DNA of 64,000 bases from assembly GCA_013176395.1 (NCBI GenBank), contig JABMLP010000004.1, forward strand, positions 310,001 to 374,000, written 5' to 3'. The translations under genes were made by a program, and so were the position numbers. The notes under the pieces were generated by a model. It worked only from the letters and a program-made list of their open reading frames with translations, did not search any database and was not told the origin of the DNA. This document shows positions 54,541 through 64,000 of the stretch, piece after piece. Positions within the stretch are counted from its first letter, which is position 1. Every line of letters starts with the position of its first letter. Source of the stretch: Venturia oleaginea. Lineage: Eukaryota; Ascomycota; Dothideomycetes; Venturiales; Venturiaceae.

Positions 54541-56655
54541 ATGACAGCCCCAAGAAAGGACGAAGAGGCTGCGAGCCACATCGAACCCGAGAAGCGGCTA
54601 TCACCTTTTGATGCTTCACCGTGGACCCAGGAAAAGGTTTACAACGAACACGTGGAGAAGGGATCAACCGATAATGTGGGTACTGATCCGATTCCCAAAC
54701 TCAATGTGGCTGCAAAGTTGAGGAATCCGCTTGTTGGTATGAGCGAGGCGGAGGTACTCGCTGATGCAGATGCATTCGTTGATGCCCGTGGCCTCCAAGA
54801 CAAGCGTGAGGCTTTCCGAAAAGGGGCCTTGCTCTCACGTGTCGCCCAGCGAGAGAATGGGTTTGAAAACATCTCCATGTTGAGCGAGGAAGAAAAGGGT
54901 TGGCTTCGGGAAGAGTCCACTCATCGCTGGCGACATCCTTTTCAGCTTTACTTCTTAGTCATACTTTGTGCCGGCTCGGCCATTGTACAAGGCATGGACC
55001 AAACTGCAGTAAACGGTGCACAGCAGTTCTACTTCGACGACTTTGGAATCGGCCCCGACGAGGTATGGCTTCGAGGCTTGCTCAATGGTGCTCCATATCT
55101 AGCCTCATCGGCTATCGGATGCTGGACCAACGCACCACTCAACAAATATTTTGGCCGACGAGGCACAATCTTCATCTCTTGTTTTATTTCATTCGTCACG
55201 GGAATCTGGATGGCCGCTGCAAACAACTGGCCCAATCTGCTCGTCGCGCGCTTCGCCCTCGGATTTGCAGTGGGAGCAAAGTCCAGTACAACCCCAGTCT
55301 ATGCTGCAGAATCTGCACCCAAGACAATTCGTGGCGCGCTCACAATGATGTGGCAAATGTGGACGGCGTTCGGGATCATGCTAGGATTCATTGTTTCGGT
55401 GGCTTTTCAGAACACGGACTTTATGGGCGAGAACAGTATGTGGGAATCAATATCTTGCGCACGCTGATATGCTAACATCCGTCAAGGTCAATGGAGATGG
55501 ATGCTTGCCTCTACCTCCATTCCCCCTCTCCTCGTTATGGTTCAGGTCTATTTTTGTCCCGAGTCGCCACGCTGGTATATGGAGAAGGGGAAGTACGACA
55601 AAGCTTTCGGTTCTATGCTACGTCTCCGCAACCATGACATCCAAGCTGCCCGCGACATGTACTACGCCCATAAGCTCCTCGAAGTTGAAGCCGCTCAACG
55701 CAGTGGACACTCGACATGGAGGGAATTCTTTCTTGTCAAGCGCAACCGCCGTGCTGCGCAAAGCAGTGTCTTCGTCATGTTTATGCAGCAGTTTTGTGGT
55801 GTCAATGTCATCGCTTACTACTCCACTCAAATCTTTGAAAACGCAGGCTTTGCTCGAACAGAGGCCCTTCTCGTTTCCCTTGGCACTGGGATTGTCAATT
55901 TTCTGTTCGCCATCCCCGCCGTTTATACTATAGACACTTTCGGACGACGTAACCTGCTCTTGACGACCTACCCCTTGATGGCAATATGTCTATTCTGGGC
56001 CGGATTCTCCTTCCTGATTCCAAACCAAGATAATTCCGCCAACTACGTACCCGGATCTACTGTACCAACTGAACAACCAACAGTACCCTCCCGAGCACAA
56101 TTAGGCAGTGTTGCTGCTGCCATCTACGTCTTCATGGCCGTCTACAGTCCTGGATCTGGGCCAGTGCCTTTCACTTACAGTGCCGAGGCATTCCCTTTGC
56201 ATATTCGCGATATCGGGATGGCCTTCGCTACGGCGGTCACTTGGGTATGTTTTTCCTCACAATGTATGGATTGCCTTCGCTAACCTGTTCAGGGCTTTAA
56301 CTTTATTCTCTCCCTGACTTGGCCCGCGCTAGAAGAAGCCTTCACCAGTACCGGCGCTTTCGGTTGGTACGCAGGCTGGAACGTTTTCGGTTGGGTGTTC
56401 TGCTACTTCCTTCTCCCCGAGACTAAGAATCTCACATTGGAAGAGTTGGACAATGTTTTCAATGTTGGCAATCGCGAGCATGCCAAGTACTACACTGAGA
56501 AATTGCCTTGGTATATGAACAAGTGGGTGCTCAGGAAGGATGTGGACCCATTCCCGCCGTTGTATGAATTGGTTGATCCAGATGCGGAAAGTATGAGGAG
56601 GGCGAGTATCGCGTCTAAGGTTCGAAAGGAACGTCGGTCAAGCGCGACTGATTAG
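54541..56655 (+). CDS. MFS sugar/polyol transporter
   Basis: Three exons, 54541-55435, 55487-56244 and 56293-56655, encode 671 aa; the introns are 51 and 48 nt. A long soluble N-terminus of about 130 residues precedes the first span (LYFLVILCAGSAIVQGMDQT). Sugar-porter signatures are present: NKYFGRRGTIFISC, PESPRWYMEKGKYDKA, FMQQFCGVNVIAYYSTQIF, DTFGRRNLLL and PETKNLTLEELDNVF. The 12 spans are complete. The extended N-terminus and the phrase YSAEAFPLHIRDIGM are typical of the fungal myo-inositol/polyol-type clade, but the substrate is not provable here. It acts at the plasma membrane as a proton symporter by family analogy. Confidence 0.92.
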
Positions 56656-56991
56656 ACAAAGGAGGGGAGTAAGACGAGGCGATACAGAGTTGCTCAGGTG
56701 ACTATTGACAGACAACGATTAATGTATAATAGTTGTCTTTTCCCAAATTATTCCTTCTTACCGCTGATCAAGCATCTTTCACTTTCTCTGTCCATTATGA
56801 ATTATATCTCCCTTCCCCTTTGCCCAAATAGTCCAAAAACTCGATCTCGTAATCGATATCGATATCGATATGCCACAAATTTTAAACGCTGCATCACAAT
56901 CGATACACGTCCACATCCCTACCTACACACCTCCCGTACTCCACTCACCCCATCATTATCAACCCCACCCCTCACGGACAATGTCAGCAAA
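56656..56991. other. Intergenic between sugar transporter and tRNA-Met
   Basis: 3' UTR of the transporter and a short GATATC-repeat patch near 56852-56870. No gene seen. Confidence 0.5.
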
Positions 56992-57094
56992 GTCCCCATG
57001 GTGTAGTCGGTTATCACGTCGGTCTCATACCCTGTTATGAACATTCATAGAATGTGCGATCCGAAGGCCGCGAGTTCGATTCTCGCTGGAGACA
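56992..57094 (+). tRNA. tRNA-Met (CAT), with a 29-nt intron
   Basis: The acceptor GTCCCCA (56992-56998) pairs with TGGAGAC (57087-57093) except for one C-A position, followed by discriminator A. The D-arm is GTGTAGTCGGTTATCAC. The anticodon CAT at 57026-57028 sits in CTCATA. The intron 57030-57058 contains TATGA, complementary to the anticodon loop, as fungal pre-tRNA introns do. The T-arm is GCGAG-TTCGATT-CTCGC, perfectly paired. A T-rich run at 57131-57152 can end Pol III transcription. The D-arm (GTG/CAC, no initiator features) points to the elongator. The acceptor mismatch and a T-T at the base of the anticodon stem leave some doubt about function. Confidence 0.78.
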
Positions 57095-57653
57095 GATAGG
57101 TACCATGATTGAGATTTCTCAGTTTCAGACCTTTCTTTTGTGCTCTTTTTGAGATGCTTTTTTGGGGGGTGGGTATGGGAGTTGGGGACGAGGGGCTCTG
57201 AGGTGTTAGGGTGTTGACAATAATACCAGAAACAGTCAACGAGGGCAATTGCAATGGGGCAAGAAGTGAGAGGGATGAGAAGAGTGGCGGAAATTGTAGT
57301 GAAAATGTTGTAGAGCTGATGGGAGATGGAGGGAAGAATGCTGACGAATGCCTGAAATCGTCATCTGTGCCCAAAACTGAGATCTGGCCACGGGACTGGA
57401 CTAGGTTATCTTCGGGGTCTCCCCCTGACAGATTGGCGATTGTCCATGAGTTAGGACGTCTCAAATCCTCCATCCATCGAGACAGGTTACCCTCGGTTTT
57501 GTGCAAAAGCTTACAGTATTATTTTGCTCTCTTCGGCGCCTATATAGGTAGTCCTATGGCCGAACCATATCTAAGCGCTCAAGTAGCAAACCATTTCATT
57601 TTGTTCATTCCGGTCATCAAGTCATTTACCTTATTTGCTTTAGTATCCACCCT
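57095..57653. other. Intergenic; no gene seen
   Basis: Frames on both strands (57045-57506 minus, 57211-57786 plus) overlap each other and the ligase 3' end without any recognisable domain. Confidence 0.45.
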
Positions 57654-59548
57654 CTACAACTTTGCGCCCTCAGCCCTTCTTATCTCCTTCAACGCCCTCT
57701 CCCTCAACTCCCTCCTCAGCAATTTGTTCACCCCGTTCTTGGGCAACTCATTTACAAACACCACTCCACCTCTTAACTGTTTATAAGGTGCCAATTTACC
57801 CTTGACAAAATCCTGCAACTCCGCCTCCGTCACTTTCGCGCCCTCCTGACAAATGACATAGGCTCTCGGAATTTCCGAGTGTGCAGCACCGCCACTCGAT
57901 GCGCCCTCGGACGGGTCAGGAATACCGATCACCGCGGCTTCGAGGACGGAAGGGTGAGAATCTAGGATTCCTTCCAGTTCTGCTGGGGCGATTTGAAGAC
58001 CTTTGTATTTGATCAACTCCTAATTCATGTTAGTACTCGAATTTTTGGAGACGCCATGGGGAGATGCTACCTTTATGCGGTCAACAATGTAAAACTTCCC
58101 ACCTCTCTCGACAGCAACATCGCCGGTACAAAACCACCCATGTCTAAAAGCTTCCTCGGTAGCTTTCGGATTGCGGAAATATCCCTTCGTGATGATTGGA
58201 CCACGACAAATGAGTTCTCCTGGCGTCCCGGATGGCACATCATTGTCCTGTGGATCGACGATCCGGACTTCGATGTTTGGGATCACAGGACCAATTGAAC
58301 CGGTATCGTCTTTTTCACCCATAACGGGTGCAGTGATAGCACCGGTGGATTCGGAGAGACCGTATGCTTGACCCACCATCGTGTCGCCAGTACCGACTTT
58401 CTTGCCCGCCGCTTTCTGGAGAGCACCGTCCATAGGCGCTGCACCGCCTGCAGCAGAAGCCAGTGTTTTGAAGTGATCGGTAACAGCCGGGTCTTTGACA
58501 ATTCGTAAAAAGATACTAGGGACTGTATAGACGAAGGTTAATTTGAGGGCCTTATGGTATCGCAGAAAATCAGACCAATTGTACTTCTTCATCCAGAAGA
58601 CTGTGCTGCCCCTTGAGACAGGGCCGGTTAGATACCCTCCCACACCGGCGATGTGAGCAGCTGGAAGATGTGCTAGAGAGCGATGCGGTGGAAGTTTATG
58701 TCCCTCCTCCATTAACTTCGTGATGTATTCTCGCCTTGGGGCGGATAGATTCGTTAATTGGGCAACGAAATTCTGGTGGGAGAGCATGACGCCTAATTTG
58801 CTGTTAGTCATGATATTTGGTTGCTTGGGTATATATACATCACCTTTTGGCTCTCCCGTTGTTCCTGAGGAGTACAGCAGAGCTATGAGACTGTTTTCCA
58901 GCTCTTTGGCATCAGTTATTCTCTCCCAAGGTAGTTGATCTTCAACACTCCAGCCTCGCAACTCGCCCTCATCTCCTTGGCCATCGATTCTCAGGCTGAA
59001 CTCTGGTTCTGTTCGAAGAACTAAAACAGTGATTTTCCTCTCAGTGACTTGGCTAGCAGCATCGCGCGCCGCCTCCAGCAGATCATCACTTGATATCAGA
59101 ATGTTCGCTCCTCCCTGTCTGATCTGTCTAGCCAATTCAAATGCAGTGTAGCTAGCACTGGCTAGGGAAGCTACACCACCAGCACCAATGATGCCAAAGA
59201 AGGCAGCTGGGTAAGCAACTTGTCCCGTTGAGAATAGCACAACGACATCTTTATTCCTGCCATTAGCACCTATGCCGAATCTGTTTCGAAGACCAAAGGC
59301 AAATTCTTGGAAAAGTCGCTGTAATCCTGCTTTGTTCAAAGCTATGCTAGGTCTTTCGGCATCTGCGTGAAGAATTGCATCTGGCCCAGCCGTCGAATGC
59401 TCCGAGTCTGATTCGCGGAGTGGCTCCGTTAGCAAATCAGGGATGTACAGGGGTTATAGGAGGCCTCACCAAAGAGCGCTGTGATAAGGTCAAGATTCGG
59501 AATGGGATATGACTTAGGGTGATGGTAGACTCCAGAAGTTCTTGACAT
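57654..59548 (-). CDS. Acyl-CoA ligase (4-coumarate-CoA-ligase-like), peroxisomal tag AKL
   Basis: Four exons, 59548-59470, 59407-58844, 58792-58071 and 58019-57654, encode 576 aa; the introns are 62, 51, 51 nt. Start [20 protein letters not shown], with the join ...[10 protein letters not shown] across intron 1. AMP-binding motifs: [14 protein letters not shown] (P-loop, split by intron 2), [19 protein letters not shown] and [17 protein letters not shown], where the last Lys-rich stretch joins the C-terminal lid. The enzyme adenylates a carboxylate with ATP and passes it to CoA. The last residues are Ala-Lys-Leu, a type-1 peroxisomal signal, so the likely setting is peroxisomal beta-oxidation or side-chain activation. 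Substrate unknown (aryl or medium-chain acids are typical). Confidence 0.92.
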
Positions 59549-60610
59549 AATGCAAGTTTAAAAGCTGACAATGCCAAAAGACTGAGACGAAGCGAAATCT
59601 GTGAGACAAAGTCGATGCGGTTGTGTATGGCTATATCCCACACTTCACCGCTGAATGAGCGAGTTAATGGCGGGGAGTGTCCTTACCGAGGCACTTACCA
59701 CGCTTCCAATCAGAGCGGAGGTAGCGTAGGACGGTCCGAGCAACATACCACTTTTGCTATGCTAAACGAGAACGGAGGCGCAGTTTCGAGATATGGGGAT
59801 TGCTACAATTCGGAAGTGGGATTATATTCTCGGCATGCAGCACGTGTCTTGTCTTGCCGTTGTTTCGGGATACTGGCACCTAGATACCTCCCATGGATAT
59901 GATCCAAATTTGTGGAATGGAAAAATTTGTAGCTGGGGAAGTCTCTCCTCACGACTAAGTGCTCAGATCAAGAACAGGCTTGATTGCTGGAAACGAGACA
60001 AATGGTCCAACCGGGGAACCAACTCAGAGCAATTGGGAGTGGAAAGTCGCGGGGCTGGCTCCCATGAGCAGCTCTCATGGACCTCATATTGACGATCTGC
60101 GGATGGACATTTTCGTAACTGGGAGCCATGAAGATCCTGGTCCGATCATTCCGGGAGCCTCAGTTTGAGATTCGGGGCAAAGAATGGCATCTGGTGGCTG
60201 GAGGCGTCAATTGCTGTTCCCAAGCCGAACTCCCAAGCTTGTCCCAGAGCCGGTATTATTGTTAGATGATCACGACCATGATCTTGATGAAGACTGATGT
60301 TGTTGCCGCTACAACAAATTTTCACGTCGCGTCAGATTTGACTCGGTCGATAGCCACGTGATCGAGGAGCAAAGTTATTGCTTGCAAATGGATTTTAAAT
60401 CCTGCCGGTTATCGAGGATATCTTTGACCTCTTTAAACTCTTGAAGATCGTCCGAGGTATCTCGAGACTTGAGTTGCAGAAGCTCTTTGACTACTCTCTG
60501 TCGCGCACTTTCTGAATTCAATCATCGATGATATTATCTCGTCTTCGCCTTGATTAAGCGCAGTCTTTATGACCATGATCTTTTCATCTTCCCCCAGATC
60601 GTAGACATCA
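59549..60610. other. Intergenic, no supportable gene
   Basis: Promoter side of the ligase gene and 3' side of sfm1. Short + frames at 59793-60092 and 59959-60168 overlap and have no recognisable domain. The minus frame 60630-60433 is the sfm1 tail read in another frame. Confidence 0.45.
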
Positions 60611-61496
60611 CTAATTCTTGAGAAGATCACTCAACTCCTGCTCCGAAATCATGTCACCTAGCCCCTTCTCCGAATCCCTCAAAATCAACTCCACCATCCC
60701 CTACACATAGCAAAGTCAGCACAATCCCAATGAAAATCTCTCGAGTACCAGACTATGGAAAATAGAAGGTAAAACTTACCTCAGGCATAATCGGTTTTCC
60801 CTCCTTGTCCATCACATATCGAAACGGCATCTCAACACTCTCATGCTCATCAACCTTCAAATCCGGATGGTCAATATAAGGAATATCCTCGACCTTCACC
60901 TTATCCTGAACAATAATCCTGGTGACGCGAACGGCAGTATCTGTGGTCATCTGAACAGGTCCTAACCGACGCCCGTGAAAGCCTTTGACTCGTAGCTCCT
61001 TCGTGCGGTCTAACGATTGTTATTTCGAATTTTTACTCTGCTGCCATCAGTGTCTTACCTCTCGGAGGATCATCACCTGCACCGCAGAAATCAAGTCAGC
61101 TGCTTCTCCCATACCGGTTTTCCTCTACGGCAATGAAGGAAACATACCCAAAATCCCCCCAAACAAAAATACATTAAAAATATCCCCATCCTCCGGCCTC
61201 AACTCGTCCTTCGCCTTCGGATCAAGCAAACATACTCTTTTAGACGGCGCAAACCCACCCTTTCCATCATCCTCCCCCTGATACAACTCCTCTACGCTTC
61301 TGTGCTCGACTGTCAAGCCCTCCAAATTTTGCAATCGTTCAGGTAGGACTAGTTCTTTGGGTACGGATGTGAGGTAGAATTTTGAGCCTGCGGCGTGGGA
61401 TTCTTTGGCTATGGAGGCGTATTCGCGGGAGGACCATTCTTCGAGTTCGGTGTCGAGGTGTTCTACTATGTACGTTTTGGGCGTGGACGTGGACAT
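60611..61496 (-). CDS. SFM1: Sfm1-like SPOUT protein arginine methyltransferase
   Basis: Four exons, 61496-61148, 61076-61059, 61009-60780 and 60700-60611, encode 228 aa. Exon 2 is only 18 nt and encodes the core of GGILGDDPPRDRT, which is conserved in the family; the model fails without it. Other family blocks are TYIVEHLDTELEEWSSREYA, VCLLDPKAKDELRPEDGDIF (20-residue landmark), VKGFHGRRLGPVQMTTDTAV and IPYIDHPDLKVDEHESVEMP, then FRYVMDKEGKPIMPEGMVEL. Yeast Sfm1 is a trefoil-knot methyltransferase that monomethylates an arginine of ribosomal protein uS3 in the cytosol. Substrate and function are taken from that homology. RPS23 lies 425 bp upstream. Confidence 0.9.
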
Positions 61497-61921
61497 TTTT
61501 GTGATTGTGGTTGTATTTTGAAATGAAAAGAAAATCTTTGGAATTGAAGTTCTTAATGTAAATTTTTGATTTTATAGTATCACGTGGATGAAGAGACTGG
61601 GTTCAGTGTTCGATTACTATCAGGTTTCGGTTGACATAATAGATTGCTTTGGTTGTCCTCAGATTTGGGATGCAGAGGTTTCTTTGTATGAGAACCGAGG
61701 ATTTCGACTTCAAAGCTCGAGAGAGTTCTTCTCGTCCATCCGATATCAAACGAGCGCGCAATCATCACAGTAATCCGTGCTCAAAGAAAATTCGAGGATT
61801 GAAACTCGGCTATGCCTTGTGATGCTTTTGATTCGATTGCCTCAGCTCATCCTTAAGCCGTTGCAAAGTACGTGAATCCATATAACCCCGTCCATAACCC
61901 AAGCAGATATCGCATCACCAT
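61497..61921. other. Intergenic between sfm1 and rps23
   Basis: Upstream region of sfm1 and the 3' UTR of rps23. Short frames at 61580-61773 on both strands are overlapping and unsupported. Confidence 0.5.
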
Positions 61922-62435
61922 TTATGATCTTGGCTTCTCCTTCTTCTCCTTCCACAACGCAGAGAGACCGACACCAGAGACCTTGACGACCTTGAATCGC
62001 ACACCGGGAATATCACCCTTAGCCTTTCCCTTACGACCGAATCCAGCAAGCAGAACCTCGTCGTTCTCATCCACGAAGTTCAAGCAACCATCGTTGGGGA
62101 CTGTTCTGCATGTTAGCTACTGCAAATTGTGCCATGCCTTCTGCTGTCCCCGCCTCCAAAGATGTGTATGACGTACCGAAAGCGGTGACCTTCTTTCCGT
62201 TCTTGATCAATTGTACCCTCACGCACTTTCGGATGGCAGAGTTTGGCTGTTTGGCTTCGACACCGACCTTCTCGAGCACGATACCCTTAGCGTGGGAGGA
62301 TCCACCGAATGGAGAGGACTTAAAGGCGGTTCCGAGGGCTCTCTTCTTGAAGTGAAGATCGGCCCACTGCTGTTCGCGACGGTGGGTGCGCAGTTTTCGG
62401 GCGGCGTTGAGACCTCTTGGCTTTCCTTTACCCAT
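61922..62435 (-). CDS. RPS23: 40S ribosomal protein S23 (uS12)
   Basis: Two exons, 62435-62177 and 62100-61922, encode 145 aa, exactly the yeast length. The intron is 76 nt, donor GTACGT, acceptor CAG. It starts [40 protein letters not shown] and, across the splice, [18 protein letters not shown] follow, including the conserved PN[DG] loop near the decoding centre. That loop carries the proline hydroxylated in eukaryotes. The C-terminus is basic (KEKKEKPRS). It controls decoding accuracy in the small subunit. An additional 5' UTR intron is likely: a GCTAAC branch and AG lie just upstream of the ATG. Confidence 0.97.
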
Positions 62436-63378
62436 GATTGCTGCTGCTCGTTAGCTTTTTGAGGTTCTGTGGGCGGTGGAGGTTCGCGGCGGCGCTGATG
62501 GTGGCGCGCCTAGCAATGAAATACTGGTGAATTGGATCCAAGAGTACTTCGTTGGCAATGCAGTCGCTGGAAGGTCGTACCGGTTGTGTATGGATGGAGA
62601 TGTCGATGAAGTTCAAGGAGCTATCGAGATTTCGATTGTGGGCGACGAGAAACGACGCTAGTGATAATCACGTGATATACGCCTCTCCAAAACTTTTCGA
62701 TCCGTCACTTTAAGTTCTTTCAGTTTCCTACAACCAATCTATCTAGTATTACCTAACATATCGTCAAGCTCCGATTTCTCGCTTTTGTTATAGCAACTCG
62801 TCAGTCACGGATCCAGCGATTAGAGAACTCACGGCTCTCCTCGTGGGACAGCATGTCAGAAAGTTTCCAAGACGATCGGCTCCGAAAAGGAATTCCCATG
62901 GATTACGATCCCAGATCGATTGGGTAGACGGAAGGCAGATTTTTGGGAACAAATTGCAAAGTATCTCGCCGTCGAGCTCCCATCCGGCAGATTTGGGCTG
63001 TGGTGTCTAATCATAATCCATTCTCAAAGAACCCCTTCAGAAGTCCTTCGAGCATCCAGAACTTGCGCATATATATCACAAGTGGAAAGTCTCGTACACT
63101 GACCATACTCATTGTTTTATACCTCCAAACAAATTACCATCGCTCACGTGCACAGGGATTGGTACCGCTTAGCTCGAAAAGACGAGGAGAGCCGTGTCAT
63201 GAAAACCATCAACCACCATCGCTTTATTCAAACTTCTCATCTAATCTCTATGAGCCTGTAGGCATAGCATTGGCTGAACTCTTTGTCACCCTTGCTAGAC
63301 ACCTACGAAAAGGGATAAGTTGTCCCTACTCGTCTTCTGCCCGAACAAGTCGCGTCAGAAGAGCCATCGAATTTCATC
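62436..63378. other. Promoter side of rps23 and intergenic
   Basis: No gene recognised. GATCACGTGATAT-type palindrome TCACGTGA lies at 62668-62675. Short frames on both strands lack domains. Confidence 0.45.
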
Positions 63379-63792
63379 ATGTCCTCTTTCCGACATACGC
63401 GTCTCCAATATCCAGAGTATACAGATAGAGGGCTCTTTGTATGCGATCACTTCTACAAGTAAGCAATTCACACTGCTAAAGCGAAATAGGCACAGGTCGT
63501 TCTACGAGGAAATTTGCAATTGGTTAGTCTCAATAGTTCTTTACCTCTCTGGATCTTTCAGTTCAACATCGTGCAAGATTGTTGCCATCTGGTTTTCGAC
63601 CTTGACCTTGACCGCGATTGGTGGCGAGCACGTTGTTACCAACATGTTCTGCATCTTATAGGGATCTTCTTGGGATCACCGAAATATCACTGTGAGAAAG
63701 TACATTTCGAAAAAAGGCTGCAATCGGCATTGGGTAACATCGTTGATGGGGCCTCTGCCGAAACATTTCATTGGTTCTTAAATCTTAGGTGA
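63379..63792 (+). CDS. Possible small gene or gene fragment, unrecognised
   Basis: An ATG at 63379 starts MSSFRHTRLQYPEYTDRGLF, a donor GTAAGC follows FYK at about 63457, and an exon resumes HRSFYEEICNW. A third coherent stretch (about 63561-63792) reads QDCCHLVFDLDLDRDWWRA and ends ETFHWFLNLR before a TGA. The codon patterns look protein-like, with many aromatic and charged residues. However, the second junction does not join in frame at a clear GT-AG pair. It may be a real gene with an unresolved intron, or decayed. No family is recognised. Confidence 0.35.
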
Positions 63793-64000
63793 GAAGAAAG
63801 TGAGCAGCATCATGTGCAAACATCACGTCACGCATCCGCAGCCAACGTGAGGGAATCACCAAGTATTATCATTCTGGAGAACAGCCCAACTTGATAGTCT
63901 TAGTTCGATAGCAAGGTTACGACGACTCTCCACTCTCCTCCTCTTTCTCTCTCCGAAGCTCCTGACAGAACTTACTCTTCTTCCGAATCAGTGGTCCCCA
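63793..64000. other. Window end, no gene seen
   Basis: Contains TCACGTCACG near 63825. Nothing else supportable before the window ends. Confidence 0.4.

Overview
The window is nuclear DNA of a filamentous ascomycete (Pezizomycotina). Leotiomycetes is my best guess, from general gene content only. The evidence is short GT-AG introns with CTAAC/CTGAC branch points, fungal-specific proteins (Pho81/NUC-2, Ccz1, Zn2Cys6 regulator, secreted L-amino-acid oxidase, Sfm1) and fungal transposon families. I spliced every main gene by hand. In each model the exon lengths sum to a multiple of three and the joins restore family-typical protein sequence.

Layout. 1-5.0 kb is gene-poor and repeat-derived: a DDE-less pogo/Fot1 element nested inside an older inverted repeat, plus a small LTR relic. 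5.05-9.33 kb holds pho81 (minus strand), whose start codon is split by an intron. 10.3-16.4 kb is a GC-rich LINE with a perfect 14-bp target duplication, lying just past the stop codon of a small membrane-protein gene (16.4-17.1 kb). A broken MFS transporter gene (17.3-18.8 kb) and a PIF1-like helicase interrupted by a TAG (20.6-22.5 kb) follow. 23.7-32.8 kb has four minus-strand genes: an exon-repeat secreted protein, a CoA-transferase family III enzyme, a Zn2Cys6 regulator and an EamA-type transporter.

33.7-39.5 kb is a transposon nest: a near-complete pogo/Fot1 element, an LTR split by a SINE-like retroposon, and a second copy of that retroposon in opposite orientation about 1 kb away. The two copies (1602 and 1253 bp) share a 5' end, an (AATC)n tail and separate target duplications.

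41.8-64 kb is mostly conserved: a small probably mitochondrial protein, fmt1 (mitochondrial initiator formylation) divergent from ccz1 (Rab7 GEF subunit), L-amino-acid oxidase, a Tc1/mariner relic beside a 9 x 20-bp minisatellite, an MFS sugar transporter, an intron-containing tRNA-Met, a peroxisomal acyl-CoA ligase, sfm1 and rps23. Several genes serve protein synthesis (fmt1, tRNA-Met, sfm1, rps23), but I see no operon-like or biosynthetic cluster logic.

The most unusual items are the SINE-like retroposon family with a structured 5' region and internal ~356-bp repeats, the secreted protein built from duplicated phase-2 exons, the split pho81 start codon, the DDE-less pogo ORF, and a 53-codon tandem duplication in fmt1 followed by an open period-8 repeat beyond its stop codon.
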